Source of the DNA: Pigmentibacter sp. JX0631
Lineage (GTDB): Bacteria > Bdellovibrionota_B > Oligoflexia > Silvanigrellales > Silvanigrellaceae
Assembly (NCBI RefSeq): GCF_029873255.1
Contig: NZ_CP123622.1
Location: forward strand, 2,269,001 to 2,333,000
Length of the DNA stretch: 64,000 nt
Reading direction: 5' to 3'
Shown: positions 16,703 to 24,684 of the stretch, piece by piece
Numbering within the stretch: position 1 is the first letter of the stretch
Layout: each line of letters begins with the position of its first letter
The notes under the pieces: generated by a model
Seen by the model: only the letters and a program-made list of their open reading frames with translations
Databases searched by the model: none
Told to the model about the DNA's origin: nothing
Translations under genes and position numbers: made by a program

Positions 16703-18265
16703 GTGAGCGATGAAGTTGAACTCAATTTTGATCATTTTGAAAACCTTAATATTGTTACTAAATTAAGACAGATTATCGGTAACTGGTGGAATATTCAGCT
16801 CAATTTTACTGATGAAAAAGGGTATTTGCGAGGAGTTCCGCAGGGGCGATTTTTTAATCCAAAAAATCCAATTTGCAAACTTATCACAGAAAATAATGAG
16901 ACTTTTAAGGACTGTGTAAAAGTTGCTAGAGTAACAACTATAGAATCAGAAGAAGCAAATGAACAATTAATTTCTACATGTCATGCAGGATTTAGTACTA
17001 TTTCTTTGCCATTAAAAATTGAAGAAAAATATTTAGGATGTATTTTTGCTGATGGATTTATTATTGAAGAAACAGTTAATGAACAAAAAGAAAAATTAAG
17101 AAAATATTTGCAAAAAACACCAAATAAAAGCGCATTAGAAGTAGAAGAATATATAAGTACATTACCTATTTTATCTATGAAAGAAGTTGGATATTTAGAA
17201 GAGCTTCTTCAATTAGTTTTGGATGAAATTCTACAATTAAGAAAATCGATATCAGATAATCAAGAAGAATTAAATGCAATAAATTCAAGCTTAAAAAGAG
17301 ATTGGAATTTTGAAAATATAGTTGGAAAAAGTAAAGCAATGCAAGATGTATTTAATTTACTAGGAAAAGTAAGTGAAAGTGAAGCAACTATTTTAATTAC
17401 TGGTGAAAATGGCACTGGTAAAGAAGGAATTGCTAAAGCAATTCACGTTAATTCAAAAAGGAAAAATAAAAACTTTATAGTTCAGAATTGTGGGGCTTTA
17501 AATGATAATTTGCTTGAGTCTGAGTTATTTGGACATGTAAAAGGATCTTTTACGAATGCTATTAAAGATAAAAAAGGTTTATTTGAGCTGGCTGATAAAG
17601 GAACACTTTTTCTTGATGAAATTGGTGATACTTCTTCTACTATGCAGGTAAAATTATTAAGGCTGCTGCAGGAAGGTACTTTTATTCCTGTGGGTGGCTC
17701 AGAACAGAAAAAAGTTGATGTTAGAATATTAGCTGCAACTAATAAAAACTTAGAACAAATGGTGAAAAATGGAACATTCAGAGAAGATTTATATTATCGT
17801 CTTAATGTTATAAATGTTAAATTGCCAGCTTTACGAGAACGTTCTGAAGATATTCCTTTATTAGTAAAAAAATTTCTTGAAAACTATGCAAAAAGTAACA
17901 ATGTACAAATTAAAAAAATTTCATCTTTTTGTTTACAAAGAATGGAAAAATATCTTTGGCCTGGAAATGTCAGAGAACTTGAAAATGAAGTAGAAAGATT
18001 GTGCGTTTTATCTGGTGAAAATATAGAAATATCAGAAGAACTTCTATCAGAAAGAATTTTTGGCGCAGATGAAAAAGAAGAAAATTTTCATAATATAGAC
18101 AAACAAAGTAACTTAAAAGACGCTATAGAAAAATTAGAAAAAGAAATGATTTTAGCTCATTTAGAAAAGCTAAATTGGAATAAAAGTAAAGCGGCAATAA
18201 CGCTTGGAATTAGTAGAGCAAGTCTAATAATGAAGTGCGAAAAGTATAATTTAGAAAAAAAGTAA
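16703..18265 (+). CDS. PocR-domain sigma54-type AAA+ transcriptional regulator
   Basis: A 520-aa regulator. Residues about 14-120 are a PocR sensory domain (NPICKLI Cys58, Cys71, and CHAGFSTISLPLKIEEKYLG with Cys93-His94), a PAS-like fold that binds small ligands or metals. The AAA+ core (about 202-430) has Walker A GENGTGKE (234-241) and Walker B GTLFLDE (300-306). The sigma54-contacting loop reads GSFTNA (281-286) instead of GAFTGA. The C-terminus has a Fis-type HTH (KSKAAITLGISRASLIMKCEKY). The start is a GTG with GGAG seven bases upstream. The altered loop puts sigma54 activation in doubt. Neighbours are the RNA candidate upstream and the ADP-ribosyltransferase-like gene downstream. Confidence 0.9.
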   Translation: MSDEVELNFDHFENLNIVTKLRQIIGNWWNIQLNFTDEKGYLRGVPQGRFFNPKNPICKLITENNETFKDCVKVARVTTIESEEANEQLISTCHAGFSTISLPLKIEEKYLGCIFADGFIIEETVNEQKEKLRKYLQKTPNKSALEVEEYISTLPILSMKEVGYLEELLQLVLDEILQLRKSISDNQEELNAINSSLKRDWNFENIVGKSKAMQDVFNLLGKVSESEATILITGENGTGKEGIAKAIHVNSKRKNKNFIVQNCGALNDNLLESELFGHVKGSFTNAIKDKKGLFELADKGTLFLDEIGDTSSTMQVKLLRLLQEGTFIPVGGSEQKKVDVRILAATNKNLEQMVKNGTFREDLYYRLNVINVKLPALRERSEDIPLLVKKFLENYAKSNNVQIKKISSFCLQRMEKYLWPGNVRELENEVERLCVLSGENIEISEELLSERIFGADEKEENFHNIDKQSNLKDAIEKLEKEMILAHLEKLNWNKSKAAITLGISRASLIMKCEKYNLEKK

Positions 18266-18297
18266 ATTAAAATTAGATTAAAATAATATTATTTTTA

Positions 18298-18327
18298 TTG
18301 ACTTTTAATAAATAATTTTGATATTAA
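18298..18327 (+). promoter_or_regulatory. Probable sigma70 promoter of the ADP-ribosyltransferase-like gene
   Basis: TTGACT (18298-18303) and TATTAA (18322-18327) are separated by 18 bases, upstream of the lipoprotein gene at 18436. No alternative -35/-10 pair of similar quality was seen between the two genes. Confidence 0.45.
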
Positions 18328-18336
18328 TTGTTCCTA

Positions 18337-18359
18337 TTAAATTAACATAGTTAATTTAA
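18337..18359. promoter_or_regulatory. Perfect 10-3-10 inverted repeat, candidate operator
   Basis: TTAAATTAAC (18337-18346), spacer ATA, then GTTAATTTAA (18350-18359) form a perfect dyad just downstream of the proposed promoter and about 77 bases before the ATG of the ADP-ribosyltransferase-like gene. It could bind a dimeric repressor or form a hairpin in the leader. The composition is AT-rich, so chance occurrence is possible. Confidence 0.45.
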
Positions 18360-18435
18360 AATAAGAATCTTTTTTAATTTAAATAAGTAACATGTATCTA
18401 TAAAGTTTTATATTAAAATTTATCAGAGGATTGAA

Positions 18436-19224
18436 ATGAAAAAAATATATAAATTAATCTGTAAAATGTCAATATTTTCAGCTATTTTAGCCCTCGTTTC
18501 TTGTACAAACAATTCTGGCAAAAAAAGTGAATCCAATAATAATCAAAATAAACCAGAGGAAAAACCTAATATAACCCATGATACAATGGAATCTTTGTTT
18601 TTGATTATCAAAAGTTCAGTTTTTGATTCAAAAGGTAAAATTGATACAATTACACCAATGGTTAAGGATATTTCAGGCGATGATGTTACGCTATATAGCT
18701 ACACGGGTATAGTGTTTAGGTCAGAAACAAGAGACTATACAATTATAAAAGCAGACACAGGTTTCAAAAGTCAAAATAAATTAGATATCCCTTTGAACCT
18801 CCTTGAAGCACAAGGAATTGGGGCCAGTAAAGGAGCATCTGGAAGAAGTGGAGTTTCAACGGCGAAAAATTTATCTAAAGCAATAGGTTATTGTATTACT
18901 TCAGGTGGACCAATGTATGTTATAAATACTGCTAAAATTGGTGCTTTGAATACTGCTTATGACTTCGATAGTATTGTAGTTAAAAATTATCCATTTCATG
19001 TTCATGATTTTGCAAATGAAGTTAATGTTACATATATTCCTAAAGAAGCTATAATAGGCTGGTATCCAAACACATTTTGCACTAGAAATAATATACTAAC
19101 CAAAACCGATGCTGAAATTGATGCGTATGTAAATTTACATTTTCATGGATCTAAAGAGCAGTTTGCTGAAGATGTCTATAGAAATAATAGTGAATTTATA
19201 CAAAATCCTGATTATGTTTTTTAA
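18436..19224 (+). CDS. Lipoprotein with an enterotoxin/pertussis-type ADP-ribosyltransferase domain (putative toxin)
   Basis: A 262-aa protein with signal peptide and lipobox LVSC (Cys23), a low-complexity linker (24-48), and a domain with the landmarks of R-S-E class mono-ADP-ribosyltransferases in order. These are IVFRSETRD with Arg95 and a GF turn at 109-110; GVSTAKNLSKAI with Ser141-Thr142-Ala143 in the STS place; and NEVNVTYIPKEAIIGWY with Glu195, matching the EVS-LGGIP---I-GWY block of cholera/LT toxin. The R-S-E spacing (46 and 54) is close to that of cholera toxin A. The residue two before Glu195 is Ala, where cholera toxin has a second Glu. The substrate would be a host protein; no B-subunit gene is adjacent. 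A clear GAGG ribosome site precedes the ATG. Confidence 0.62.
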   Translation: MKKIYKLICKMSIFSAILALVSCTNNSGKKSESNNNQNKPEEKPNITHDTMESLFLIIKSSVFDSKGKIDTITPMVKDISGDDVTLYSYTGIVFRSETRDYTIIKADTGFKSQNKLDIPLNLLEAQGIGASKGASGRSGVSTAKNLSKAIGYCITSGGPMYVINTAKIGALNTAYDFDSIVVKNYPFHVHDFANEVNVTYIPKEAIIGWYPNTFCTRNNILTKTDAEIDAYVNLHFHGSKEQFAEDVYRNNSEFIQNPDYVF

Positions 19225-19247
19225 TATTTATATATTTATTATGAAAT

Positions 19248-19889
19248 TTAATTTAATTCATTTTCTAACGTAAACTTAATAGATTTGACTTCATCTTTAG
19301 ATAAGTTAAATCGATCTTTTGAATTTATTTCGTATTGATAAGCCTCTTTTTCAGCTAAATAAGTACCTATCATTAGATCTTCGCCAATTTTATTTTTACT
19401 TGATTTAGCAAATAATATAGCTGGTATTCTGCGAAGTGTATCTATATAATTAAATACTTCAATTTGCAGAAAAGATTGATTGCTATGAATTTCAATTTCA
19501 TGAGCCAAGGTAGAACCTAAAATACTCCAACTATCAAAAGCCATATTTCCAATAAATACTTCACGATTTTTAGAAAAACTTTCACCAACTGTCAAACCTC
19601 TAAAGTTTAAATCAGATACTAGTTTAGGATAATTTGTATGTTCATTTTTATTAATAGAAAATAAAGACATAGCTAATTCAATATTTTCTTGAGTCATACT
19701 TGGTTTTTCATCTGGATAAATAACCTTAATTAAAGACATATTTTGTTGCAAAGATCTGTACTTTTCCTGCTCAAGAAAGCTAATAAAACTAAAATAAAAG
19801 AGAAAAAGTAAAAATATAGAAGGAATAAAGATATTAAAAATGCTTATATTACTAAAATTATTTGTTTTTTTATACATGTAAATACTCAT
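19248..19889 (-). CDS. Membrane-anchored protein with HExxxH motif, unknown function
   Basis: A 213-aa protein not assigned to a family. One hydrophobic segment at about 17-38 anchors it; the rest is probably periplasmic. Residues 125-150 read GSTLAHEIEIHSNQSFLQI, with His130-Glu131 and His135, and LAEKEAYQYE at 178-187 supplies acidic residues like the third ligand of zincins. The motif is HExxxH, one residue longer than the standard HExxH but as in TldD, so a metal site is possible and protease activity is speculative. The ribosome site is poor; a Met four codons in is an alternative start. It is convergent with the ADP-ribosyltransferase-like gene (23-base gap). Confidence 0.6.
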   Translation of the reverse strand: MSIYMYKKTNNFSNISIFNIFIPSIFLLFLFYFSFISFLEQEKYRSLQQNMSLIKVIYPDEKPSMTQENIELAMSLFSINKNEHTNYPKLVSDLNFRGLTVGESFSKNREVFIGNMAFDSWSILGSTLAHEIEIHSNQSFLQIEVFNYIDTLRRIPAILFAKSSKNKIGEDLMIGTYLAEKEAYQYEINSKDRFNLSKDEVKSIKFTLENELN

Positions 19890-20090
19890 TAAAAGAAAAG
19901 AAAAAATACTTATTAATTACATTAGAAAGATCTGTGCCAAGTTTTAAAAAAACATTAATTACATATAGTTATATTCAATAGTAATGAAAAAAAAGTCAGT
20001 AGAATTATTTTTTTGTAGAGAATATAGACAATATTCAACTTTTTCTGTGTAAATTTTAGACAGAATTTAAATCTATTAAAGGTGATAATT

Positions 20091-21299
20091 ATGTTGATAA
20101 AAATTCTATTTTTTTTATTAATTGGAACGGTTTTTTTTACCAATTCAAAATCATATTCTTTAAATATTGAAAAATACGAAGAAATAATTGAAGAAACTTT
20201 GCAATTCTTATCTAGTGAAGATATTCATGAAAACAAAGAAAAAATAGAAATAAACTATAAACTTATTAAGGAAAAAGTCCAAAGTGATTTAAAAATTGGA
20301 AAAATTGATACTAATTTAAATGAATTTTTATTTATCCACGGTATTTTTTATAATGATCTTTTATCATTACAATCTGTTATTATGAATAGAGAAATTTCGC
20401 AGCTAGATGGTAAACTAAAAAAGCATTTAAATTTAGGTATCATTAAAAAATTGTCCTTGGCAATTCAAGAAAATAAAATTGCAAAGCAGACAAAAATACT
20501 AGTACAGAAAAATATTCAATGTTTTTATTATTTAAATGGCTATCTTGTTGAATTTGATAAATATTTTACAGTTCCGGCAGGAGTGCCATTCTACTTTGCA
20601 ATAGATTGTCCTAGTAATATGTTCGAAATAAAAAAGGTAGTAACTTCAGAAACTCAGATAGAAACAAAAATTGAGTTTAAAAATCTACAAAAAAAACATG
20701 AATTTCCAACTACAATGCCTAATCCATTTCAAGCTTTTCATGATTATGATGATGATAATTTAACTGAAGATGAAAATCATATTAAATATTCCTTAGGTCT
20801 AGGATATTTAAATGATTTTGGCAGGTTGAAAGAATTAGGAGTAAGGAGTTTCAATTTATCAGAAGGTAAAATTCTGCTTCTGAATACCAAAGTAACATAT
20901 AAAAACTTATTTGTTACTCTTAACTATGCCCCTATAAAATTAAATAGTGAAAAAAAATATGAATTTACAAATAGTTATACTAATGAAAAGACAGAAAAAA
21001 ATGCAAAATTTACAGTAACAGGAAATTATTTTGATATTGGGATTGGTTATATTTTTCAACTATTAGAAATTAAAGATAAAATTGCCCTTGAAACAGCATT
21101 TACTTCTCAGCTAGCAATTTTGCAAAATGAATATTCTTCAATAAATTTATATGGTTTTGGCTTACAGTTTAATTTTGGTCCTGTTATCTATATTAATGAA
21201 CATTTCTTCTTAGATATTAAAACTGGAATAAATTATTTTTCTGGAGAAATCTATGGATTTCAAATACCTACAAATTTTAGTGTTGGATTAAAATTTTAA
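20091..21299 (+). CDS. Exported protein with C-terminal beta-barrel, unknown function
   Basis: A 402-aa protein, no family recognised. The ATG at 20091 is chosen because AAAGGTG lies at correct spacing; a GTG three codons earlier overlaps that site. A signal peptide covers about 1-22. Residues 25-130 are helical and charged. From about 215 onward alternating amphipathic strands (IKYSLGLGYLNDFG, LFVTLNYAPIKL, YFDIGIGYIFQL, FFLDIKTGINYFSG) end in a terminal aromatic, SVGLKF, as in outer-membrane barrels. It lies between two putative metalloprotein genes in the secreted-protein region. An outer-membrane location is inferred. Confidence 0.6.
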   Translation: MLIKILFFLLIGTVFFTNSKSYSLNIEKYEEIIEETLQFLSSEDIHENKEKIEINYKLIKEKVQSDLKIGKIDTNLNEFLFIHGIFYNDLLSLQSVIMNREISQLDGKLKKHLNLGIIKKLSLAIQENKIAKQTKILVQKNIQCFYYLNGYLVEFDKYFTVPAGVPFYFAIDCPSNMFEIKKVVTSETQIETKIEFKNLQKKHEFPTTMPNPFQAFHDYDDDNLTEDENHIKYSLGLGYLNDFGRLKELGVRSFNLSEGKILLLNTKVTYKNLFVTLNYAPIKLNSEKKYEFTNSYTNEKTEKNAKFTVTGNYFDIGIGYIFQLLEIKDKIALETAFTSQLAILQNEYSSINLYGFGLQFNFGPVIYINEHFFLDIKTGINYFSGEIYGFQIPTNFSVGLKF

Positions 21300-21392
21300 A
21301 CATTGATTTTTGATTAAAATAATATTAATTTTTAACTTCTATTTTCAATATTATTGTTAGTATTGATCTCTATTTATTTTTTTTAGGTAGTT

Positions 21393-21902
21393 ATGATTAA
21401 AAATATTTTTTATTCTTTATTCTTGATAACTCTTATTTTATCTTGCGGAAAAACTGAAGAAAGTTCTGATGATGTTAAAAAGGAACAAGTTTTAGTGGAT
21501 ACAGAATTTAAATATTATGTTGAAAATGTAAAAGAAAAACTTAGAAAATATAGTGTAAGCGAAAATAAAATTAGCAAAATAGATGATGTTACTATCGAAT
21601 TTGGTGATATTCATAGAAAAAATGGAAAAGAAAAAGTAGCAGGATTTTGTGTTGTAAAATATACGAAAAAAATTGTTTATTCCCAACGAATTACGATAGA
21701 TATTTCTCAATGGCATTCTTTTAGCAGCAAATATAAAACAGAAATAATAGCCCATGAGTTAGGACATTGTGCATGGGGTTTGAAACATGATCATACTGAA
21801 GATCAAATTATGAGTGAAATATTAACAAATATAACAGAGCCAAAATGGCATATTTTTGCTGAACAAATTATTAAATCATCTGATAATATCAGAAATATTT
21901 AA
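21393..21902 (+). CDS. Metzincin-like zinc metalloprotease lipoprotein
   Basis: A 169-aa lipoprotein with lipobox LILSC (Cys18). The catalytic stretch IIAHELGHCAWGLKHDHT has His121, Glu122, His125, a Gly at 129 and His132, followed by QIMSEI with Met140 that could be the metzincin Met-turn. In classic metzincins the spacing is HExxHxxGxxH; here there is one extra residue before Gly and the third His. The domain is small for a protease. It might cut host or envelope proteins; no substrate can be named. AGGT precedes the ATG. It sits in the same secreted-protein cluster as the ADP-ribosyltransferase-like gene. Confidence 0.7.
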   Translation: MIKNIFYSLFLITLILSCGKTEESSDDVKKEQVLVDTEFKYYVENVKEKLRKYSVSENKISKIDDVTIEFGDIHRKNGKEKVAGFCVVKYTKKIVYSQRITIDISQWHSFSSKYKTEIIAHELGHCAWGLKHDHTEDQIMSEILTNITEPKWHIFAEQIIKSSDNIRNI

Positions 21903-21953
21903 TTTCCTCTATCTAAGCTTCCCGATCTAAATATTTAAGCCACTAAAATCATT

Positions 21954-21995
21954 GCTCTAAAAAAAATAAACTACTTTTTTAGAGCTCTAAAAAAC
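21954..21995 (+). promoter_or_regulatory. Three-part complementary element able to form two exclusive hairpins
   Basis: GCTCTAAAAAA (21954-21964) is complementary to TTTTTTAGAGC (21975-21985), which is also complementary to the following GCTCTAAAAAA (21984-21994), itself followed by CTTTTT. The middle arm can pair with either side but not both. The second hairpin plus the T-run can act as terminator of the upstream lipoprotein gene; the first could prevent it. It lies about 100 bases before rph. Confidence 0.45.
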
Positions 21996-22095
21996 TTTTT
22001 ATAAGTTATTCTTTCCATATTTTAATAAATTTTTTAAGGTGTATCTTTCTAAGGGCTTTCAGCTTGGGCTCTCATTCAAATATAGAGGTAAAAAC

Positions 22096-22821
22096 ATGTC
22101 AATATTACGTTTTCAAGGTCGTTCACCTTCTCAACCTAGAGCTATCAAAATTACACCAAAATACTTAAAAAATCCTATTGGTTCTGTATTGGTAGAATAT
22201 GGAGAAACGAAGGTTTTGTGCTCTGCAACTGTGGAAGAAACCGTTCCAAACTGGATGCGAGGAACTCGGGGGCAAGGTTGGATAACTGCTGAATATGCTC
22301 TGTTACCAGCTTCTACCCTAGATCGTACAAAAAGAGAAAGACAGTATTTGTCAGGAAGAACACAAGAAATACAAAGACTAATTGGAAGATCTTTGCGCTC
22401 AATAGTGGATTTAAAACAACTAGGCGAGCGTACTATTATAATCGATTGTGATGTTCTGCATGCTGATGGAGGGACTAGAACTGCCGCTATAACGGGTGGA
22501 TATGTTGCTCTAAAACTGGCTATTGAAGCTCTTATTAAACAAAACAAAATAAGAAATAATAATAATCCTTTGAAAGATGCTGTGGCTGCAATTTCTTTAG
22601 GTGTTTTTGAAGATCAAATTTTTGTCGATCTAGATTACCAAGAAGATTTAAAAGCAGATGTCGATCTTAATGTGGTTATGACTGCCACAGGACAATTATT
22701 GGAGGTTCAAGGAACTGCAGAAAAACGTCCATTTACTCGTGAACAGTTAAATAAGATGTTAGATCTAGCTTCAGATGCTTTAAAAGAAGTATTTGATGAA
22801 CAAAATGCTGCATTTGCTTGA
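22096..22821 (+). CDS. rph: Ribonuclease PH
   Basis: A 241-aa phosphorolytic 3'-5' exoribonuclease that trims tRNA 3' ends and degrades structured RNA; it forms a hexamer. Landmarks: LRFQGRSPSQPRAIKI start, GSVLVEYGETKVLCSATVE, the arginine-rich GRTQEIQRLIGRSLRSIVD and CDVLHADGGTRTAAITGG with the phosphate and metal site residues, and DLDYQEDLKADVDLNVVMT. The ATG at 22096 has GAGGT at good spacing. Its stop is 8 bases before the phosphofructokinase ATG, so the two are co-transcribed. Confidence 0.95.
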   Translation: MSILRFQGRSPSQPRAIKITPKYLKNPIGSVLVEYGETKVLCSATVEETVPNWMRGTRGQGWITAEYALLPASTLDRTKRERQYLSGRTQEIQRLIGRSLRSIVDLKQLGERTIIIDCDVLHADGGTRTAAITGGYVALKLAIEALIKQNKIRNNNNPLKDAVAAISLGVFEDQIFVDLDYQEDLKADVDLNVVMTATGQLLEVQGTAEKRPFTREQLNKMLDLASDALKEVFDEQNAAFA

Positions 22822-22829
22822 GGTTATTT

Positions 22830-24200
22830 ATGAATAAGGGCATAGAAATTAAACCAGAAACTTTTCAAGTCGAAAGCTTAATACCAGCTTTTGGACAAGC
22901 TAATGTTTCGTCACCACTAAAAGGTTCCTTTCAGACTGAAAATTTTATTGATGATGGGAAAGATAGAATTTTGGTTGATATTTCTTTAGAAGGATTGCTT
23001 AAAGCATCTCGCCCTGATAATGGAAAAATTTTGTTTCAACCCCCCACTTTTGAACTTGCAGGTCCAAGAGAAAAAATATTTTGGAATCCTGAGAATTTAA
23101 AAGTCGCGATTGTGACTTGTGGGGGATTAGCGCCAGGTTTAAACAATGTCATACAAAATTTAGTTACATTTTTGTTTGAAAGGTATCGGGTAAAAAATAT
23201 CTATGGAGTTCCTTATGGATACCAAGGTTTTACACATGATCCTTTAACAAAAAGATTTGCTTTTGGTTGGAGACGACTAGATGCTCTTTCCGTTCAAAAT
23301 ATTGATTTTGAAGGAGGGAGTGTTTTAGGAACTGGTAGAGGGCATTCAAACCCTGTATCTATTGTTGATGCATTAATGCTGCGAGACATTAATATATTAT
23401 TTACAATTGGTGGTGATGGCACTCTAGCTGGTGCAAATGCAATTCATGAAGAAATAAAAAGAAGAAAAGTTCCTATTGCATTAATTGGTATTCCTAAAAC
23501 GATAGACAATGACGTTCTTTGGGTAAGCAAAACGTTTGGGTTTGAATCTGCTGTAGGAAAAGCTGTGGAAGCATTACGTTGCGCTCAGACAGAGGCTCGA
23601 TCCGCTTTTCATGGAATTGGTTTGGTAAAAATTATGGGGCGTAATTGCGGTGCATTAACCGCAACAGCGGCTGTTGCAATGAACGACATAGATTTTGTGC
23701 TTGTGCCAGAAGTTCCTATCGTACTCGAAGGGCAAAATGGACTATTAAATGCTATAGTTAGAAGAGTTATAGAAAAAGGATATATTACGATTGCAGTAGC
23801 TGAAGGAGCTGGGCAAGATCTATTTCCTCCTTCTGAAATACAAAAAGATCTTAGTGGAAATATTAAATTAAAAGATATCGGAAAGTTTTTGCAACAAAAA
23901 ATAACTGAAGAATTTAAAACAAGAAATATAGAAACTACTTTGAAGTATATTGATCCCAGTTACATGTTACGTTCTCAAACCACTTCAGCAGATGATTCTG
24001 TATTTTGTGCTAAATTAGGACAAAATGCTGTACATGCTGCTATGGCAGGAAAAACCGGTTGTATGATTGGTTATGCTTTCGAGCACTTTACGCATGTTCC
24101 GCTCACAGCTGTTACATTAGGTAAAAAGCACTTAGATATTAATGAGCCTCTTTGGCTTTCAGTTTTGGCATCTACAGGTCAGCCTGCGCAGTGGAGATAA
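22830..24200 (+). CDS. ATP-dependent 6-phosphofructokinase, group II (TP0108/trypanosome-like)
   Basis: A 456-aa glycolytic enzyme phosphorylating fructose 6-phosphate. It has a longer N-terminus than E. coli PfkA, as in the clade with spirochaete TP0108, plant and trypanosomatid enzymes. Key motifs are TCGGLAPGLNNVI (97-109), GGDGT (194-198) and PKTIDND (222-228), plus KIMGRNCGALT. Gly in GGDGT (not Asp) favours ATP over pyrophosphate as donor; the Lys of PKTIDND is shared by both types, so this is inference. The ATG at 22830 has GAGG six bases upstream. It follows rph in one operon. No terminator is visible in 24201-24342. Confidence 0.88.
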   Translation: MNKGIEIKPETFQVESLIPAFGQANVSSPLKGSFQTENFIDDGKDRILVDISLEGLLKASRPDNGKILFQPPTFELAGPREKIFWNPENLKVAIVTCGGLAPGLNNVIQNLVTFLFERYRVKNIYGVPYGYQGFTHDPLTKRFAFGWRRLDALSVQNIDFEGGSVLGTGRGHSNPVSIVDALMLRDINILFTIGGDGTLAGANAIHEEIKRRKVPIALIGIPKTIDNDVLWVSKTFGFESAVGKAVEALRCAQTEARSAFHGIGLVKIMGRNCGALTATAAVAMNDIDFVLVPEVPIVLEGQNGLLNAIVRRVIEKGYITIAVAEGAGQDLFPPSEIQKDLSGNIKLKDIGKFLQQKITEEFKTRNIETTLKYIDPSYMLRSQTTSADDSVFCAKLGQNAVHAAMAGKTGCMIGYAFEHFTHVPLTAVTLGKKHLDINEPLWLSVLASTGQPAQWR

Positions 24201-24342
24201 AGTAATTTTACATTATTTACCTTAATTAAATTTATAAAACTGCTTATTTATTCTATCCGGCTCCGTATCAAAACAATAAATTTTTCAACTATAAAAAAAT
24301 ATTTACTTTATTGGAACAATTCTTAATTTAATTAAAAAACTA

Positions 24343-24648
24343 TTAAAGACAAATATTGTTACCCTTAGGGAAAATATAAATTGTGTAAGTAGCTGTTTCG
24401 GAGCATGTATATTGACTAGAAGAATAGATGCTAACATTTGTTGCCACCCAATTCTGACAAGAATTTAAAGAGCAAAAGCCACCTGCAGAGCCTTGGTTGT
24501 AACCTAAAGTATTTATGCAACTTGAATTGTTTTGACATGACCAACTAGCAAAATACCTAGGCTCATAATTATAGTCATTGCCTTTATAACAACTAGATAG
24601 AGTTAAGATGAAATCAAAAATCAATATAATATAAATTTTTCTTAACAC
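24343..24648 (-). CDS. Small Cys-rich lipoprotein, last gene of the toxin-like operon
   Basis: A 101-aa protein, no family recognised. Signal peptide and lipobox LSSC (Cys20); the mature part has several Cys (WSCQNNSSCINT, GGFCSLNSCQNW, YTCSET, NNICL) that could form disulfides in the periplasm or outside. The start is a GTG at 24646-24648 with AGGGGA at good spacing. It follows the 814-aa lipoprotein gene after 36 bases on the same strand, so it belongs to the operon. It could be an accessory or immunity-like subunit, but nothing in the sequence shows that. Confidence 0.6.
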   Translation of the reverse strand: MLRKIYIILIFDFILTLSSCYKGNDYNYEPRYFASWSCQNNSSCINTLGYNQGSAGGFCSLNSCQNWVATNVSIYSSSQYTCSETATYTIYIFPKGNNICL

Positions 24649-24684
24649 TTCTATTCCCCTAAACTCTATAAAGATATGATTATA

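Noticed and set aside
19619-19660. Standard HExxH protease call for the protein at 19248-19889
   Set aside because: The motif is actually HEIEIH (HExxxH), so a gluzincin or metzincin label is not supported.
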